Assembly (NCBI RefSeq): GCF_020080835.1
Contig: NC_058158.1
Coordinates: 20,174,430 to 20,238,429 of the forward strand
Reading direction: 5' to 3'
Length of the DNA stretch: 64,000 nt
From: Cotesia glomerata
Lineage: Eukaryota; Arthropoda; Insecta; Hymenoptera; Braconidae
Shown here: positions 44,537-56,176 of the stretch, piece after piece
Numbering within the stretch: position 1 is the first letter of the stretch
Layout of the letters: each line of letters starts with the position of its first letter
Position numbers and translations under genes: made by a program
Notes under the pieces: model-generated
What the model saw: only the letters and a program-made list of their open reading frames with translations
What the model was told of the DNA's origin: nothing
Database searches by the model: none

Positions 44537-45769
44537 ATTATCATGGAACCAACCATGGCATCGGTAACCATGGTAACGGTTCATTAGCGTAGGTGGTTGT
44601 GGGGGGATAAAGTAGGGTTGAGTTCTATAATTGATAGGTGCCACTGATGGTTTCTTAGATTGGAGAATCAAAATGATATTTTCCCCCAAAAAAAAGAGAG
44701 AGAGAGAGATAGATAGGGAAGGGGGAAGAAGGCACGGGAGATAGGGCACGGTAGCGGTGGGGAAGAATGAGAGGGAGGGGAGGGGGTAGCATACGTGATG
44801 GTTGACGAAAAATCCATTTTGGCTAGGAATTTCGTAAAATCCCTTCTTATCTCTCGTCTACGGTGAAAAAGGAGTAACTATGATAAATTTTTAATGAATC
44901 GGTCTAATAGTTTCAGAGATCTAGTGATGAGTCAGTGGTATTTCGCTTATATGTATATAGATTTCAATTGTTTTTTTTTTCAACAAATGAGAATTTCGAA
45001 AAGAACGCTCTGCTACGAAATAGGTAATTTAAAAATCTATTACGTAGCAGAGCGTTTCTTTTCCAATTCTTCTTTATCTAGATGGAAAATATAAAGTTGT
45101 AATCGTAGGGGTAGGCTGTTACATGTTAAAAAATTCATTACTTGGAAAAAAAAAATCGTGTGTGTCAGCTCCGACGCACGACTGGAGTTTACTCCTTACG
45201 AACGATTATATCAAATATATAGATTAGTAAATGATGGTAAATGAAATTAACTATTATATTACTCGAAGCATACATGGTACATTTACTTTCATTAATTATG
45301 CAATTAATTCGTCAAAATAGCTAACTACATTGACTTGTGAATCTTTTTAAATCGCAAATTAATATCGATTGATATAAATGAAAAAATTATGTGTAAACTC
45401 CAATAAACTCCAAAAAATTGTTTAAGGAACAATTTTTCTTTTAAAAATCATTATTTATATCAAAGATTGAAATTTCATAAAAAAATTTTCAATCATCTTA
45501 TGAACAACGCATTTGTTTATAACAATTTTTTAAACAATAAAAGGTAAAAATTTTAAAAAGTTATTTCCGTGCAGCTTCCGACTGACTATTTCCTACAGCT
45601 TCAGATTTGGTAATGATCGATGTAAGGGATAGAGAAAAGATCAGTCTAATGATAGAGGAAAAGACAGTCGGATCATCTTTTAGCAGTCACGGAGGTAGAA
45701 GTTGCGGGAAAACAAAGGGGTGGCTCAAAAGAAATTCGGGATAAGGTGTAAGGAAGAGGTTGCTGAAAC

Positions 45770-47044
45770 AAGTCAGGTATAAAAAAGTTCCAAGAAGAGT
45801 TTGGGGAGGGTGAAGTAGCAGGTAGTGAAGTGGAGGATGCCTGGGGCGAACTAAAAAGGAGAATTAAAGGTGCAATGAAAGAATCGGAGAAAAAAGGAGA
45901 AAAGAGGGGAAGCGTTTCGGGATGGTAGGACTAAGAATGCAGGGATACGAAAGGAGAGTTGAGGAAAGCTTTAAGTAATTTTAAGGGTGGTAAAGAAGAG
46001 ATGAAGGGGTACCTAGAGAATAAGAGGCAATATAGGGAACTATGCAAGGATAAAAAAGAGAGAGAGGGTCGAAAATGGGAGGAGTGGGTGAAAGCCACGA
46101 AATCCGAAGCCGAAATCTGGAAGGTGGTCAACCAGAGTAGAAAAAAGAAGGAAAGTATAAACAAGGACATAGGAATAGAGGACTGGGACACGCATTTTAG
46201 GAATATTCTGGAGGAGGGAGGGACTTAAGAGAAAGGAGGAAAGGGAGGTAGGCGAGGGAAGAATTGGACCAACAGAGTAGGATGAAGTTTCTTTTGGGAA
46301 AATTAGGGAGGTTGTGGGTAAGTTGAAGGATCGTAAGGCATTAAGTGAGGATGGAATCCCAAACGAAGTTTGGAAGTACGGGGGTGAAGGGGTGTTGAGA
46401 AAACTTTGGTGGGTAATTCAAAGGGTATGGAATCGGGAGGGTTGGCCTGAGGAATGGAAGAATGGAGTTATCGTACCAATAAAAATGAAAACTCCATTCG
46501 GCCACACCCGAAATGAAAGGTAGATTTCACAGAATAAAAATCTTGATAAAATAACATACGTAAGTGGGTTGTACTACACATTGCCTGAGAATAGTTCAAT
46601 GGCACTCTTAACTTTGATAAAATAACTAAAAATAGTCCAAATGTCAATGTTATACACGTTAAATTTAAGGTAACTTCATGAGTTATCACATGAATTTTTT
46701 AAAAATTAGTTATCTCTTTTTAATCAAAAGTTTTACATCATTGAAGTCACTGAAAACGTGATTTTCACTATTTTGAAAATTTTAAATGGCCGCCATTTCT
46801 AAACTAATTAATCGACTTTGCACATCTTCGAACTCGTTCAAGGTAATTACCCCAAGAATGTGTACCAAGTTTTATCTAAATCCGTTAAGAATTATAGACG
46901 CTATAGTGTCTACAAGCCACGTTATCTTATATATATATATATAAGTTACAGCAGCATGCAGCATTGGTTGCATATATATATATATATATAAGTAGTTATA
47001 TATATATATATATTATTGGCAGCAGCATATAAGGTTATGTTATG

Positions 47045-47082
<38 letters not shown>

Positions 47083-48562
47083 CTTTTTAAACCAATGCTA
47101 ATTTTGAGCTTAACTCGACAACATAAGAAATAAAATGACAAAATTCCGTATGAATTCCGACTCAAGGGCCAATACAATAGATAAATTTCTACGCAATCTA
47201 TCTAAAAAGGGGGATGGATCTAGGATAGAAGATTATAGGGGGGTTACTATAATGCAGACTGCGTATAAGATGCTACGTAGGAATCTCGGAAAGGAGGTTA
47301 AAGGCGGAGATGGAGAGTTAGGGGGTATTACCAGAGTCGCAAATTGGGTTCAGGGCAGCGCGAGGAATTATAGATTATATCTATGCTCTAAATTATCTAA
47401 TTTACAGGGAAATAGGAAAGGAGAGGGAAAATGTTGGGTCTATTCGAAGATTTTAAAGTGACGTTACATTCGGTGGACAGGGTGGAGCTGAGTAAGGCAC
47501 TGAGGAGAAAAGGAGTTAGTGAAGGTCTGGTGAGGAGATGGGAGGTAGTGTTAAAGGAAACATGCGGTAAAGTGAGGGTCGGAAAAAAGTTAGGAGAAAG
47601 ATTCTGGACAATGAAAGGGGTGAAGCAGGGCTGTCTGCTAAATCCGCTTCTCTTTGTGCTTTTCTTGGCTTATTTGGATGAGGAGTTAGAAAAAAGGAGG
47701 TGGGGAGGTGTAGAATTATCGGGCGAAAAGAAGGTACTCTCGTTAGCTCATGCGGATGACGTTGTGTTGTTGGGTAAAGAGGAGGATGAAATGAGGGGTA
47801 TGATAAAGACGGTGAAGATAATTGTAGAGAAAAAGAGGTTAGAGGTACGTGTATAGAGGAGGGCAAAGTCGTGAGGTGTGGTAAAGGGGGTGGCAGGAAG
47901 AAAAGGGTGTGGTAGAATTGTAATGGTAGGGAGATCGAGGAAAGTTATAGATATATATTCCTTGGGTACGTAATAAAGTCGAACGTGAGCAAAGTGATCA
48001 TGTGAGGAAAAGAGTGGTAAAGGGAACAAGGATCCTAGGACAGATTTGGGGAATAGGTAAAAGGAAGTTCGGGAATGACAGGACTAGGAGAGTGTGGTTA
48101 TTTAACAGATTGGTTTGGTCGGTGATGAGTTACGAAGTGGCGATTTAGGGGTGGAAAGGTAGGGGGGAGATGGAAAGAGTGCAGGAGAGGTATCTAAGAT
48201 GGATACTAGTTGTATCAAGGAGAGTGGCGGGGTATTTGGTGAGGAAGGAACTGCAGAGAGAGCGCTTAGAAGGTATAGCGGGTAGGAGAGCTTGGAGCTA
48301 TAAGAAAGGAGGTGGGAAAATGGGTGAATGAGAGAGGAGGTGATAAAGGTAGAAAAGGCCAAGCAAGAAAGAGAGAGGTGGGAGAAAATTAGGGACTCGA
48401 GAAGCAATAAGGTGCATAAATTTATTAAAGGACCAGGGCTACCAGATTACCTGTAAAAAGACTGGGGGGAAGAAAGATGGGGTAAGATCGCTAGGTTCAG
48501 GTTAAGGAATTACTTGAAAAGATGTGGTTACTGGGAAGAAAAGGAAAACAGGCTCTGCAATG
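45770..48562 (+). pseudogene. LINE relic, contig B copy
   Basis: Counterpart of 32160-34826 with the same insertion (about 46483-47210). It keeps the RT landmarks GIPNEVWKYGGEG, MKGVKQGCLLNPLLFVLFL and AHADDVVLLGKEEDE. A 7-base length difference near 47339 and a TAG replacing a Trp codon near 48146 distinguish it. It is cut by the gap at 48563. Confidence 0.86.
46924..47082. repeat. Expanded TA tract with interspersed CAGCA pieces (contig B)
   Basis: The single TA run at 33327-33352 is here about 160 bases, with TA runs separated by GTTACAGCAGCATGCAGCAT, GGCAGCAGCATATAAGG and similar pieces. Such change within near-identical flanks shows high instability of the tract. Confidence 0.85.
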
Positions 48563-48662
48563 NNNNNNNNNNNNNNNNNNNNNNNNNNNNNNNNNNNNNN
48601 NNNNNNNNNNNNNNNNNNNNNNNNNNNNNNNNNNNNNNNNNNNNNNNNNNNNNNNNNNNNNN
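48563..48662. other. Assembly gap, 100 N
   Basis: Exactly 100 N. It ends the contig that copies 17796-34826. Confidence 0.99.
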
Positions 48663-49454
48663 AACGTTAGTAACAATTGAACTCATCACTGTTGAGTAAG
48701 ATGACCTACTTTTTTACATAAATCGAAGAACATTTGAAACTTATAATATTCTGATTTTCATATCCAATCTAGAATTCATAAGGGTAGTACTGATTAGAGT
48801 TTTTGTTGTGGCATCTCTTTTTGTTATTTCTATCTGCTGTTGATTGTGTTCAGTCTTTATGAAGTTTTAACGGATTTTATTTCAGGCAAAATAACATTAC
48901 ACCTTTCTTAAGTGCTGAGTCACAACATTGCGCAAATTATTGGGCGATATTGGGTTTCGTCTATATAAAGAGAAACAATAATCGCTACTTGGTAAGAACA
49001 ACCGCAACATAATTGCTGCTAGGATGGAAGTATCTTGGGCAGGTACAAAGATTTCTTTGGAACAAAAAAAAGCGCTTACAGCTTTTCCAAGATGAGACAT
49101 GGATATTTCTCGCAACGGTACTGGAAAACCTACGAGTGGCAGGATTCCAGTACCCGAAGCAAGTCTCTGTGAAAAAGCCTCAACTCCGGGACCGAGGTAC
49201 ATTGTTTGTCACGCAGGAGGAAGAGGTGGTTTTGTTGATGGTGCTTCTTTGGTAGTAAATACTCAGAAGAAACCAGAAAAGATTACGATGATTACTCTCA
49301 CGAAGGGACATGAATGCAGAAATGTTTAAGAAGTGAATTTGACAAGGAGAAATTACTACCGAATTTAGAAGAAGCCATCTTTGTGATTGTCATGGGACAA
49401 TGCTTCTTATCACTCCACACAGGTAATGGCTTCTCACATTAACAATATATTAAA

Positions 49455-49705
49455 CACAGATAGAGAAAGTTTATTTGACTCAAAAAAAAATCTGAAGCAG
49501 CAAGAACACCATTTTCATCAACAAATTCCTCGTTTGCTTAAAAGGTCGAGAGAAAATATTCTTTTGAGCCAAATAATTTGTGTTGAGAGCCAACAATCAC
49601 TTTTCTTTCTTGACTCAAGGAAAATCATTTTCTTCAAAATGTTGACTCCTTGGTTCACGCTTTTCTTTCTCTTGAATCAAATAAGGATTAAATTTTTTAT
49701 CAGTG
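49455..49705. mobile_element. Palindromic MITE, CACTGATAAAAAA family, copy 3, degraded
   Basis: The right end reads AAATTTTTTATCAGTG. The left end, CACAGATAGAGAAAGTTTAT, is a damaged inverse. Inside, AAGAACACCATTTTCATCAA and AAATCATTTTCTTCAAAATG match copies 1 and 2. It lies in the intron after exon 4. Confidence 0.75.
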
Positions 49706-50017
49706 TAATCATTTATTTTCCTGAAAGTTTAGGCTTCGGAAATCTCTAAGCATTGATACGGTGCTTTAATACTGAACAGATGCTAAAATCAACGTGATCT
49801 TAATCACAATGGATTTATATGTTCACTATGATATGCAGTACAACTTTGCAATTGAATGCAATTTTGCAATATCCATCAAAAATAGTCTATGGAATGGTGA
49901 GAATAATGTAATATATACAGTTTGTATTTTTGTTTATTCATTGGGAATGTTGATGCATGAGGAAATCCGTTTTTCATACACACTCATCATTGTGGTTTCT
50001 GGACTTTTAAGCCAGTT

Positions 50018-50411
50018 GTTGGGTTAAGCAATTCAATGTTATCAAAATTATGAAAATTTTTTTCTCGATCTATAAATATAATACATCAATATCTTACCAC
50101 CAAAATTTCAGATCAATCAACCATACCATTTCTGAGTAATTTATTTTTGATATTGCTTCTTTAATACGTAAAGATATAGAGAGCCGTTTAAGTTATTATG
50201 AAATCTAGTTGCATCACTCGTGTGGAAAGATTTCATGCTAACTTCATCGGCTCTCCATACTTTCACATGTACCAAAAGCAATTTCAAAAATTAATTACTC
50301 AGAAATGGTGCAGCGAATCGATCTGAAACTTTCGTGGTGAGCTATTGATATATTTATCTTATGATGAAAAAATTTTTACAATTTCGGTAACATAAATTGC
50401 GCGACTCAACT
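50018..50411. repeat. Foldback element in the same intron
   Basis: Left arm AATTATGAAAATTTTTTTCTCG, TTTCAGATCAATCAACCATA and CATTTCTGAGTAATTTATTT pair with AAATTAATTACTCAGAAATG, GATCGATCTGAAACTTTCG-like sequence and AAAAAATTTTTACAATTTCGG on the right. The pairing continues to the centre through GAGAGCCG / CGGCTCTC. About 390 bp, no gene. Confidence 0.72.
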
Positions 50412-51339
50412 ACTTTATGTTGACATCTTTCATATTTTTGTGTTTTTGAACACTTCAATACAAAAATCATCAATATTTTTTATTAAACCTTACGGAATTA
50501 TAACGGTTATCATTTAACAACTAATTAACTAATTAATAACAACTTTGTTCGTGACTTTTCTTACACGAATGTAAAGTGTACTGAATTATTGTCTTTATTT
50601 TGTTTCTTGTTTGTTTTCTTGTTTGAAGCTTATACAAATATTAAAGTTATTAACTGAGTTTGCTTTTTTAGTCGGAAAAACAACCAACAACCAAGTGGAA
50701 CAAAAAACAGCTCGCTGATTGTTTGACGGAAAATAATATTCCTCACGATCCTTCATTATCAAGAGATGATCTATATGCACTGTGTAAGAGTTTTAAAAAA
50801 CAAGTCAGCCATGAGATTAATACTTTGATTCAAGAAAGTGGACATGAGGTTCTGAAAACACCTCCATATTGCTATTTCTATAACCCAATAGAGTTAGTTT
50901 GGGGCCAGTGTAAACGATATTACGATGCGCATTTTGCACCTGAATGCGATTACAGTGAGCAAAAAGCAATGGAAGTGTGGGAAGAAGCTTTATCCCAAGT
51001 GACACCTGAGCGGTGGAATCGGTGCGTCGATCATACAGAGAGGAAAGTGTTTGAAGACTATAAGCGCTTCATTGATGAAAAGTTCTGTATAGAAATTGGA
51101 GACAATCCTGGTTTGGCCAACAACAGTGACAGTGATTATGATGATTATGATGATGATGATGATGATTTCCTCACTGTCAGCGATGCATCTGAGATTGGTA
51201 TGGATGTTTGCAGTGATAAAAGTCATTTAGATGGTGCCCGAAAACATCTTTTGAGTGTCATCGAAGAAATACAGGTAATGAAGTTTCTTTAATATTTATT
51301 TCTAAAAAATTGGTACAGTAGTTGACTCTACATGCCATT

Positions 51340-51440
51340 TTTGAAATTTTTTGAGCTCTTCTAACTCCACGATAGGATTGTTATACGCTTTTGAGCTCTT
51401 TGTGCAAAAAAGTCTTGTTTGTATTTATTTAATTTAGTAC
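51340..51440 (+). repeat. Partial R1-type repeat in the last intron
   Basis: TTTTTTGAGCTCTTCTAACTC and ACGCTTTTGAGCTCTTTGTG match the start of the relic at 37960 and, more weakly, R1. Confidence 0.55.
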
Positions 51441-51867
51441 GGTATAGAGAGCGAGATAGAGAGAGGAAGAGAGTGAGCTTTTTGATATTTTCAGGAGAAA
51501 ATTCTATCTGATGACAAATTGAAAAATTATTTTAAGAAAATCAACAACCTCAAGAATTATTTGACCGATTTTTAGGAAATTAAACTTAGAATCGAAGCCG
51601 TACTTCTGACTGTAACCGTTTGCTACTAGTCGTGCCTTATATTTCACATTTTCACCGTTATCGTCATATTTGATGATGATGATGAGAATAAGATTACAAT
51701 GCGTGCATTTTTGGATTGTCCAAACTTTTTAATTTTTAGAGCCGTTATAAGCTCTAGAATTTTTTGTGTAAGACATGGAGTTCATCCAATAGAATTTTTG
51801 TCGTACAGGCCTTATTATATAAAATGTCACGGTTGATCATTTTTTGTTCTGGTTTTTAATCACAATA

Positions 51868-52212
51868 CATAATTTTTTTCGTCCTAAGCGGACGTATAGG
51901 GGTTTGTACGCGCAGACGACACTCAATCTGTCAACAATGCACGTACGCACCAGTATCTACTGAGCTGTATAGAACTTTATACAGTCGAGGACAATGTCAC
52001 ACACGCGTCACCAATCTCTATACAGCCGAATAGCTTACGTTTCAACTGTCATTTTAAATTTAAAAGCGTACCTTTGACTCGCTTCGAGACTTTCATGTAT
52101 TTTTATTTAGAGGATTAGAGAATTATCGCGTCGTACGCTATTTATTGATAAATTGAGTATTCCCTGCACGTAAAAACCCGCATACGTCTGCCATAGGACG
52201 AAAAAATTTTTA
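51868..52212. mobile_element. Small element with TTTTTTTCGTCCTAAGCGGACG ends
   Basis: TTTTCGTCCTAAGCGGACGTAT near 51874 is inverted near 52210 (ATACGTCTGCCATAGGACGAAAA), with GGGGTTTGTACG / CGTAAAAACCC following inside. About 340 bp, GC-richer than its surroundings, no long frame. Non-autonomous DNA element, superfamily unknown. Confidence 0.65.
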
Positions 52213-52216
52213 AGCA

Positions 52217-52362
52217 CCATGGGCAAGCCACGCGCAAATACGGTCTCTGCGATAATTATTTGCAACAGGGATATAAAGCCTCGGGCATCAGCCTTATACT
52301 ATACCTGCTGAAAATATTTATCACCTCGACCGTATTGACGCGTGGCTCACCCAAGGTACATA
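52217..52362. mobile_element. Small element with ACCATGGGCAAGCCACGCG ends
   Basis: CACCATGGGCAAGCCACGCG and AATACGGTC at the left are inverted at the right (GACCGTATT, CGCGTGGCTCACCCAAGGT). The 146-bp unit starts only a few bases after the preceding element. Confidence 0.65.
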
Positions 52363-52984
52363 AATAACTAATAACGTCACAACTATAAAAATATACTTCT
52401 CAGACCTTTGTTTGTAATTATTCAAACTATACATTAGTTGAAGTAACTATTGTATGGACTATATTGTAATAAATATCAACAGATTCGGTAGAATCTGGCG
52501 CCAAGTTCCGTTCTCAAGCCAGACTACCGAGTGTGTATATACCGTAAGCAGAACGGTTTTTTGAGGTTACAAATTTTTTTTCAAATTTAATTTGATTTTT
52601 TTTTTATATGATATTTTATAATAGTAGTTCATGCTTTTTATTACGCGTATCACTTGATTATTATCAATTATCTTTATAATTTTTATTTAAAATTATTAAA
52701 AATAATCAGTACAAATTATAGCGACCCAGATTTTTAGATTTTAACTTTTTTCTTATGTAAAAAGCGGACGGCCAGAGACTAAATAATATAAGGATGCATG
52801 CTAATCTTATAATAGATGGGAAACTACAGTGAAAAAAAGATATTTGACAGCTTGCAATTACACACGACAGGCGGCGAAAGAATAACTTTTACATGAACTA
52901 TAGCTTAAAGGGGATAGTTTGCCACCGGAAATGTATTAAATTAAAATTGTCAATTTTTATTATAATTACAAAAAAAAAACTGAA

Positions 52985-53180
52985 ATCCGAACAAAAACAG
53001 TTTCACTGTAAAAAAATTGCGCCAAGTCCACGTTCATAAGACTATTAAGAAAAAAAAATTTTATTTCTTTACAAAAAGATATAAAATAAAAAATTAAAAA
53101 ATCAAGCAACCGATATGGTTGTATATGATTTGTGTCGTAAATTAAAAATTTTTGTAAATTTAAAAATTAAAAGAAACAAT
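52985..53180 (+). repeat. Dispersed repeat shared with 11560-11735
   Basis: TCCGAACAAAAACAGTTTCAC and GCGCCAAGTCCACGTTCATAA match the reverse complement of the segment near 11735-11690. Relationship to a known family is not established. Confidence 0.6.
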
Positions 53181-53459
53181 TTTGGAACGTACTTGGTGCA
53201 AAGCGTTATTGTGTTACTTCAATTTTTTTAAGTGGTCCCTAGTAGATACATTTTAGGAATTTCATAAAAAAGTTGAAAACTATTTTGAAATTACGCACGT
53301 AAATACGTTCCAAAAATTGTTTCAATGTCGATGTTATTTAACCTATTTTATCGCTGACGGCTATAATTTTTCTCTCGATGTAAAAAAAATAAAACACAAC
53401 GTTTGTAGGCTATTGACAGTGACGATGATGACATGAAAAGAATTATCGACTTCTTCTAA

Positions 53460-53710
53460 CGTTGAGAGATTATTTATGATTCTGAGCCGAGGCATGCTTT
53501 CGATGCAGATTTTTGGTACTTCACGAGATCAAGAAGGCTATTTAATTTAGAAGAATTAAATAATTCAGAAATGCCATTGATTTTCGATGAATTGCTTAAT
53601 GACATATCACTTACAAGAGGAGATCATTGCATGTTACGAAAAATTGGCGAACATGATCGAGGATAATGACATTAGTCTTAGTGAAGAAAGAGTTGAAAAA
53701 CGGAAATGCT
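53460..53710 (+). other. Possible coding remnant before the third gap
   Basis: A frame from 53587 runs open into the gap (MNCLMTYHLQEEIIACYEKL, then acidic sequence). Another frame just upstream reads LFNLEELNNSEMPLIFDELL. Base composition is less extreme than in the introns, so a damaged exon is possible. The gap prevents a decision. Confidence 0.25.
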
Positions 53711-53810
53711 NNNNNNNNNNNNNNNNNNNNNNNNNNNNNNNNNNNNNNNNNNNNNNNNNNNNNNNNNNNNNNNNNNNNNNNNNNNNNNNNNNNNNNNNNN
53801 NNNNNNNNNN
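53711..53810. other. Assembly gap, 100 N
   Basis: Exactly 100 N. It separates the last exon of the transposase-derived gene from contig D. Confidence 0.99.
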
Positions 53811-54162
53811 GTTATACGAATGATAGTAGCACTGACTTTTTCGTCTCCGTTGACATACTTAGTATATCTATCTCACTAATCTAAAGGTGGCGCTAAATGT
53901 TTCTTCTTATAAATAATAATCATAATATATGATGTGTATGTTTTTAAGTGGATTTACCTATGCTGTAATTTATAATTATATACTATATATAAAAAATAAT
54001 GCATTATTGTTTTGATTAAATAAATGAATCAATAATTTAAATAATTTGGGATCATCAAACATTTAAGTATCCTGTTTATTGTTGTCATTTTCTCATGTTT
54101 TTGTTTTTATGAATAATATGTTTTTTAAGTATTTATTATATTATTATATTTATTTAATTTTC

Positions 54163-55327
54163 AGCATTAATTGTCCTAAACTTGGAAAGGGAGAGATGGC
54201 ACGTGATTTATTGATAAGGAGGTATTTTAACGAAGGATTTACATATAATGAAATAGTTAATTTTCTATGTAAATATCACAACTTTTATTTCAATATCTCG
54301 TCAACATTTAATTCGAATTCTTAAAAAACTTGGACTGGAAGCATGTAAATATATTGTTGAAGATTCCTTGGAAAAATTGGTTCTGCTGTGATTGAATTTG
54401 AAATAAACAGTAGTGGTTTCACCTGTATTGACTATAAAAGAATGTGGTGTAACGTTTAAAAGCTGGGATTTATGGCTTAAAGAGGTGAAGAAGGAGTACA
54501 AAGTTAGCATAAAATTTTACATGTAGTTGATCCAGATTCTATCGAAGAGAGGTCTCGTCGACGATTATTGAGACGTAAAATACTCTGTTCCTCGGACCTA
54601 ATTTCCTTTGGCACATTGATGGCCATGATAAGTGTTGAAACCACTTTTGGGGTTTCCGCTATTCACGGATGTCTTGATGGATTTTCTAGAAAAATTATAT
54701 GGTTGGATGTCCACTACATCCAAATAATAAAAGCCCAAATTGCTGCACATTATTTTTTAAAAGCATGTACAAAAATTAAGAGATTACTTCCCAACTTTAC
54801 CCGATTCGATCAGATTATTGGTACAGAAAGGCCAACATTTGTTCAGGCTGCTGTGCAGCAAAGTCTACATGTTTTCATCATGATTTTACGATAATTTAGC
54901 TGGTTGGAAAAGTTTTATTAAAGGCAAAAGTACGTCTCAATCAGCGTATAGAAAGTTATTGGTTCCTCAACTTAGTATCGTCCATGGTTTGGATTTTTGG
55001 ATCAATTAATTCTTAAAAGATTTACGCGAGAGAGGTCTTTATAATGATTCATCAATATTACATGTTGAATGTTTACGCTTTCTGTTTTAGGCATTTAATT
55101 AGGAGCTGAATTGAAAATGATTCGATCATGAGATTGGAATTTCTGGAGAAAAAATCGTATAAGAAAACAAAAAGTCGTCATTTAGCCCAGAAAAACCAAA
55201 TTGTTTGTATTATCTTCCTGAAGTAATTGGGGCAAGGGATTACAAGAAACCAATTGATGAAAATGCTGTTAATATTCTCAAATCTGATTATACTCTGGAG
55301 CCTAAATTGTACAATGAATTGTTTTGA
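54163..55327 (+). pseudogene. Broken integrase-core (rve-type) gene
   Basis: Protein-like pieces follow one another in changing frames: MARDLLIRRYFNEGFTYNEI (54196, helix-turn-helix-like), LIRILKKLGLEACKYIVEDS (54310), VDPDSIEERSRRRLLRR (54530), PNFLWHIDGHDKC (54597, an Asp typical of the integrase active site), IHGCLDGFSRKIIWLDV (54660, second conserved part) and a C-terminal stretch with LYYLPEVIGARDYKKP (55208). This order is that of the integrase-core proteins scattered in many animal genomes and linked to DNA transposons with retroviral-type integrases. Several frameshifts and stops show it is dead. The exact family (Ginger-like or other) is not settled. Confidence 0.72.
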
Positions 55328-55721
55328 CAATTGGTAGGTGTATTGATACCTGACATACAATTACACTCTGAATATCGAAGAAAGTCTTGAACTTTATTTT
55401 AGAATCTTAAATTTGTTAAAAATTTATACATAGTTTCAAACAAAATATCAAGATATCAAAAACACTCAATCTTTTAATTATTCTTGGAATACTGTTTTAT
55501 GTCTTAAAACAATTTGATTAAGTTATAGCTCAACGTGATTTCAGAGTGTTTCTTACACGTAATCCTGGCTCTAAAAATTTTGTTGTTTTTTTGAAATATT
55601 CTTTCTAGCGCGTATGTGATTACATTGATTGAAAAACAAAAATTTGAATTAAAATTATGACAAAAATTAAAATCACAAAAAAATTAGTCTACATATATAG
55701 TAAACTTGGATAGATCCTGAG

Positions 55722-56176
55722 AATCGTGAGTAGTGATTGTCGTCTTGCTGACGATACGATGATTACTAAGATTAACAATGAACTGTGGGATCTTGACAGA
55801 CCTTTAGAACGTGATTGCAAGTTGGAATTACTCTAATTTGACAGCCCTGATGGTCAACAAGTCTTTTGGCACTCCAGTGCTCACATACTGAGCGAAGCAA
55901 TGGAACGTGTCTACGGAGGTTGTCTCTGCATCTTGGAGATAAGAAAATTTCAACCCTGAACTTCCCTTTTCTTGAATCTTTGTAGAAGGACATTGTAAAG
56001 GAAAAGGCAACCATTTGAGCGTCTGGAAATGACTAAAGAAGATTTTTTGAAGATGTTTGAGTACAACGAGTTCAAAGTGAGAATACTGAAAGAAAAAGTT
56101 CAGACTCCAACTACTACAGTCTACAGATGTGGGCCGTTGATTGATTTATTTCGTGGTCCTCATCAGACACACGGGT
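55722..56176 (+). pseudogene. ThrRS: Threonyl-tRNA synthetase fragment, broken
   Basis: The conserved stretch LADDTMITKINNELWDLDRP is followed, after an in-frame TAA near 55831, by FDSPDGQQVFWHSSAHILSE, AMERVYGGCLC, then by frameshift STLNFPFLESL, KDIVKEK, QPFERLEMTKEDFLKM and TTTVYRCGPLIDLFRGPH. These are the N-terminal and editing regions of eukaryotic threonyl-tRNA synthetase, which charges tRNA-Thr in the cytosol. HSSAH is the zinc-binding, editing-site motif. About 15 residues are missing after GGCLC and several indels are present. The match ends at a GTGAGC donor-like site, so the source may be genomic DNA rather than a spliced RNA. No catalytic core follows. The functional gene must lie elsewhere. 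Confidence 0.85.

Larger units (their letters stand above)
38555..48562 (+). repeat. Contig B: near-identical copy of 17796-34826 lacking about 7.1 kb
   Basis: From its first base the contig follows 17796-23604 and then jumps to 30755-34826, with scattered substitutions and length changes in microsatellites. The join near 44357-44366 has about ten unmatched bases. The missing segment (about 23605-30754) runs from inside the hAT-like element to inside the MULE element, so contig B looks like a deletion form. Both ends of the contig are 100-N gaps, which suggests an allelic contig set in series rather than a true tandem duplication. Confidence 0.9.
48887..53459 (+). pseudogene. 3' exons of the transposase-derived gene (DDE part)
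   Basis: Exon 4, 48887-49422, follows TTTATTTCAG, and its first two bases complete the codon left by exon 3 at 22513. It is decayed: VTTLRKLLGDIGFRLYKEKQ, stop, LLGKNNRNIIAARM, then by frameshift LQLFQDETWIF (first catalytic Asp), GPRYIVCHAGGRGGFVDGAS, and SWDNASYHSTQ (second Asp). Donor is GTAATG. Exon 5, 50672-51274, is open for 201 codons: TTKWNKKQLADCLTENN, GHEVLKTPPYCY and YNPIELVWGQCKRYY (the Glu), then an Asp-rich tail. Exon 6, 53409-53459, in phase, reads AIDSDDDDMKRIIDFF and stops. D, D and E are all visible, but stops and frameshifts in exon 4 make a working enzyme unlikely. An intact exon 5 beside a broken exon 4 is odd. Confidence 0.65.
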
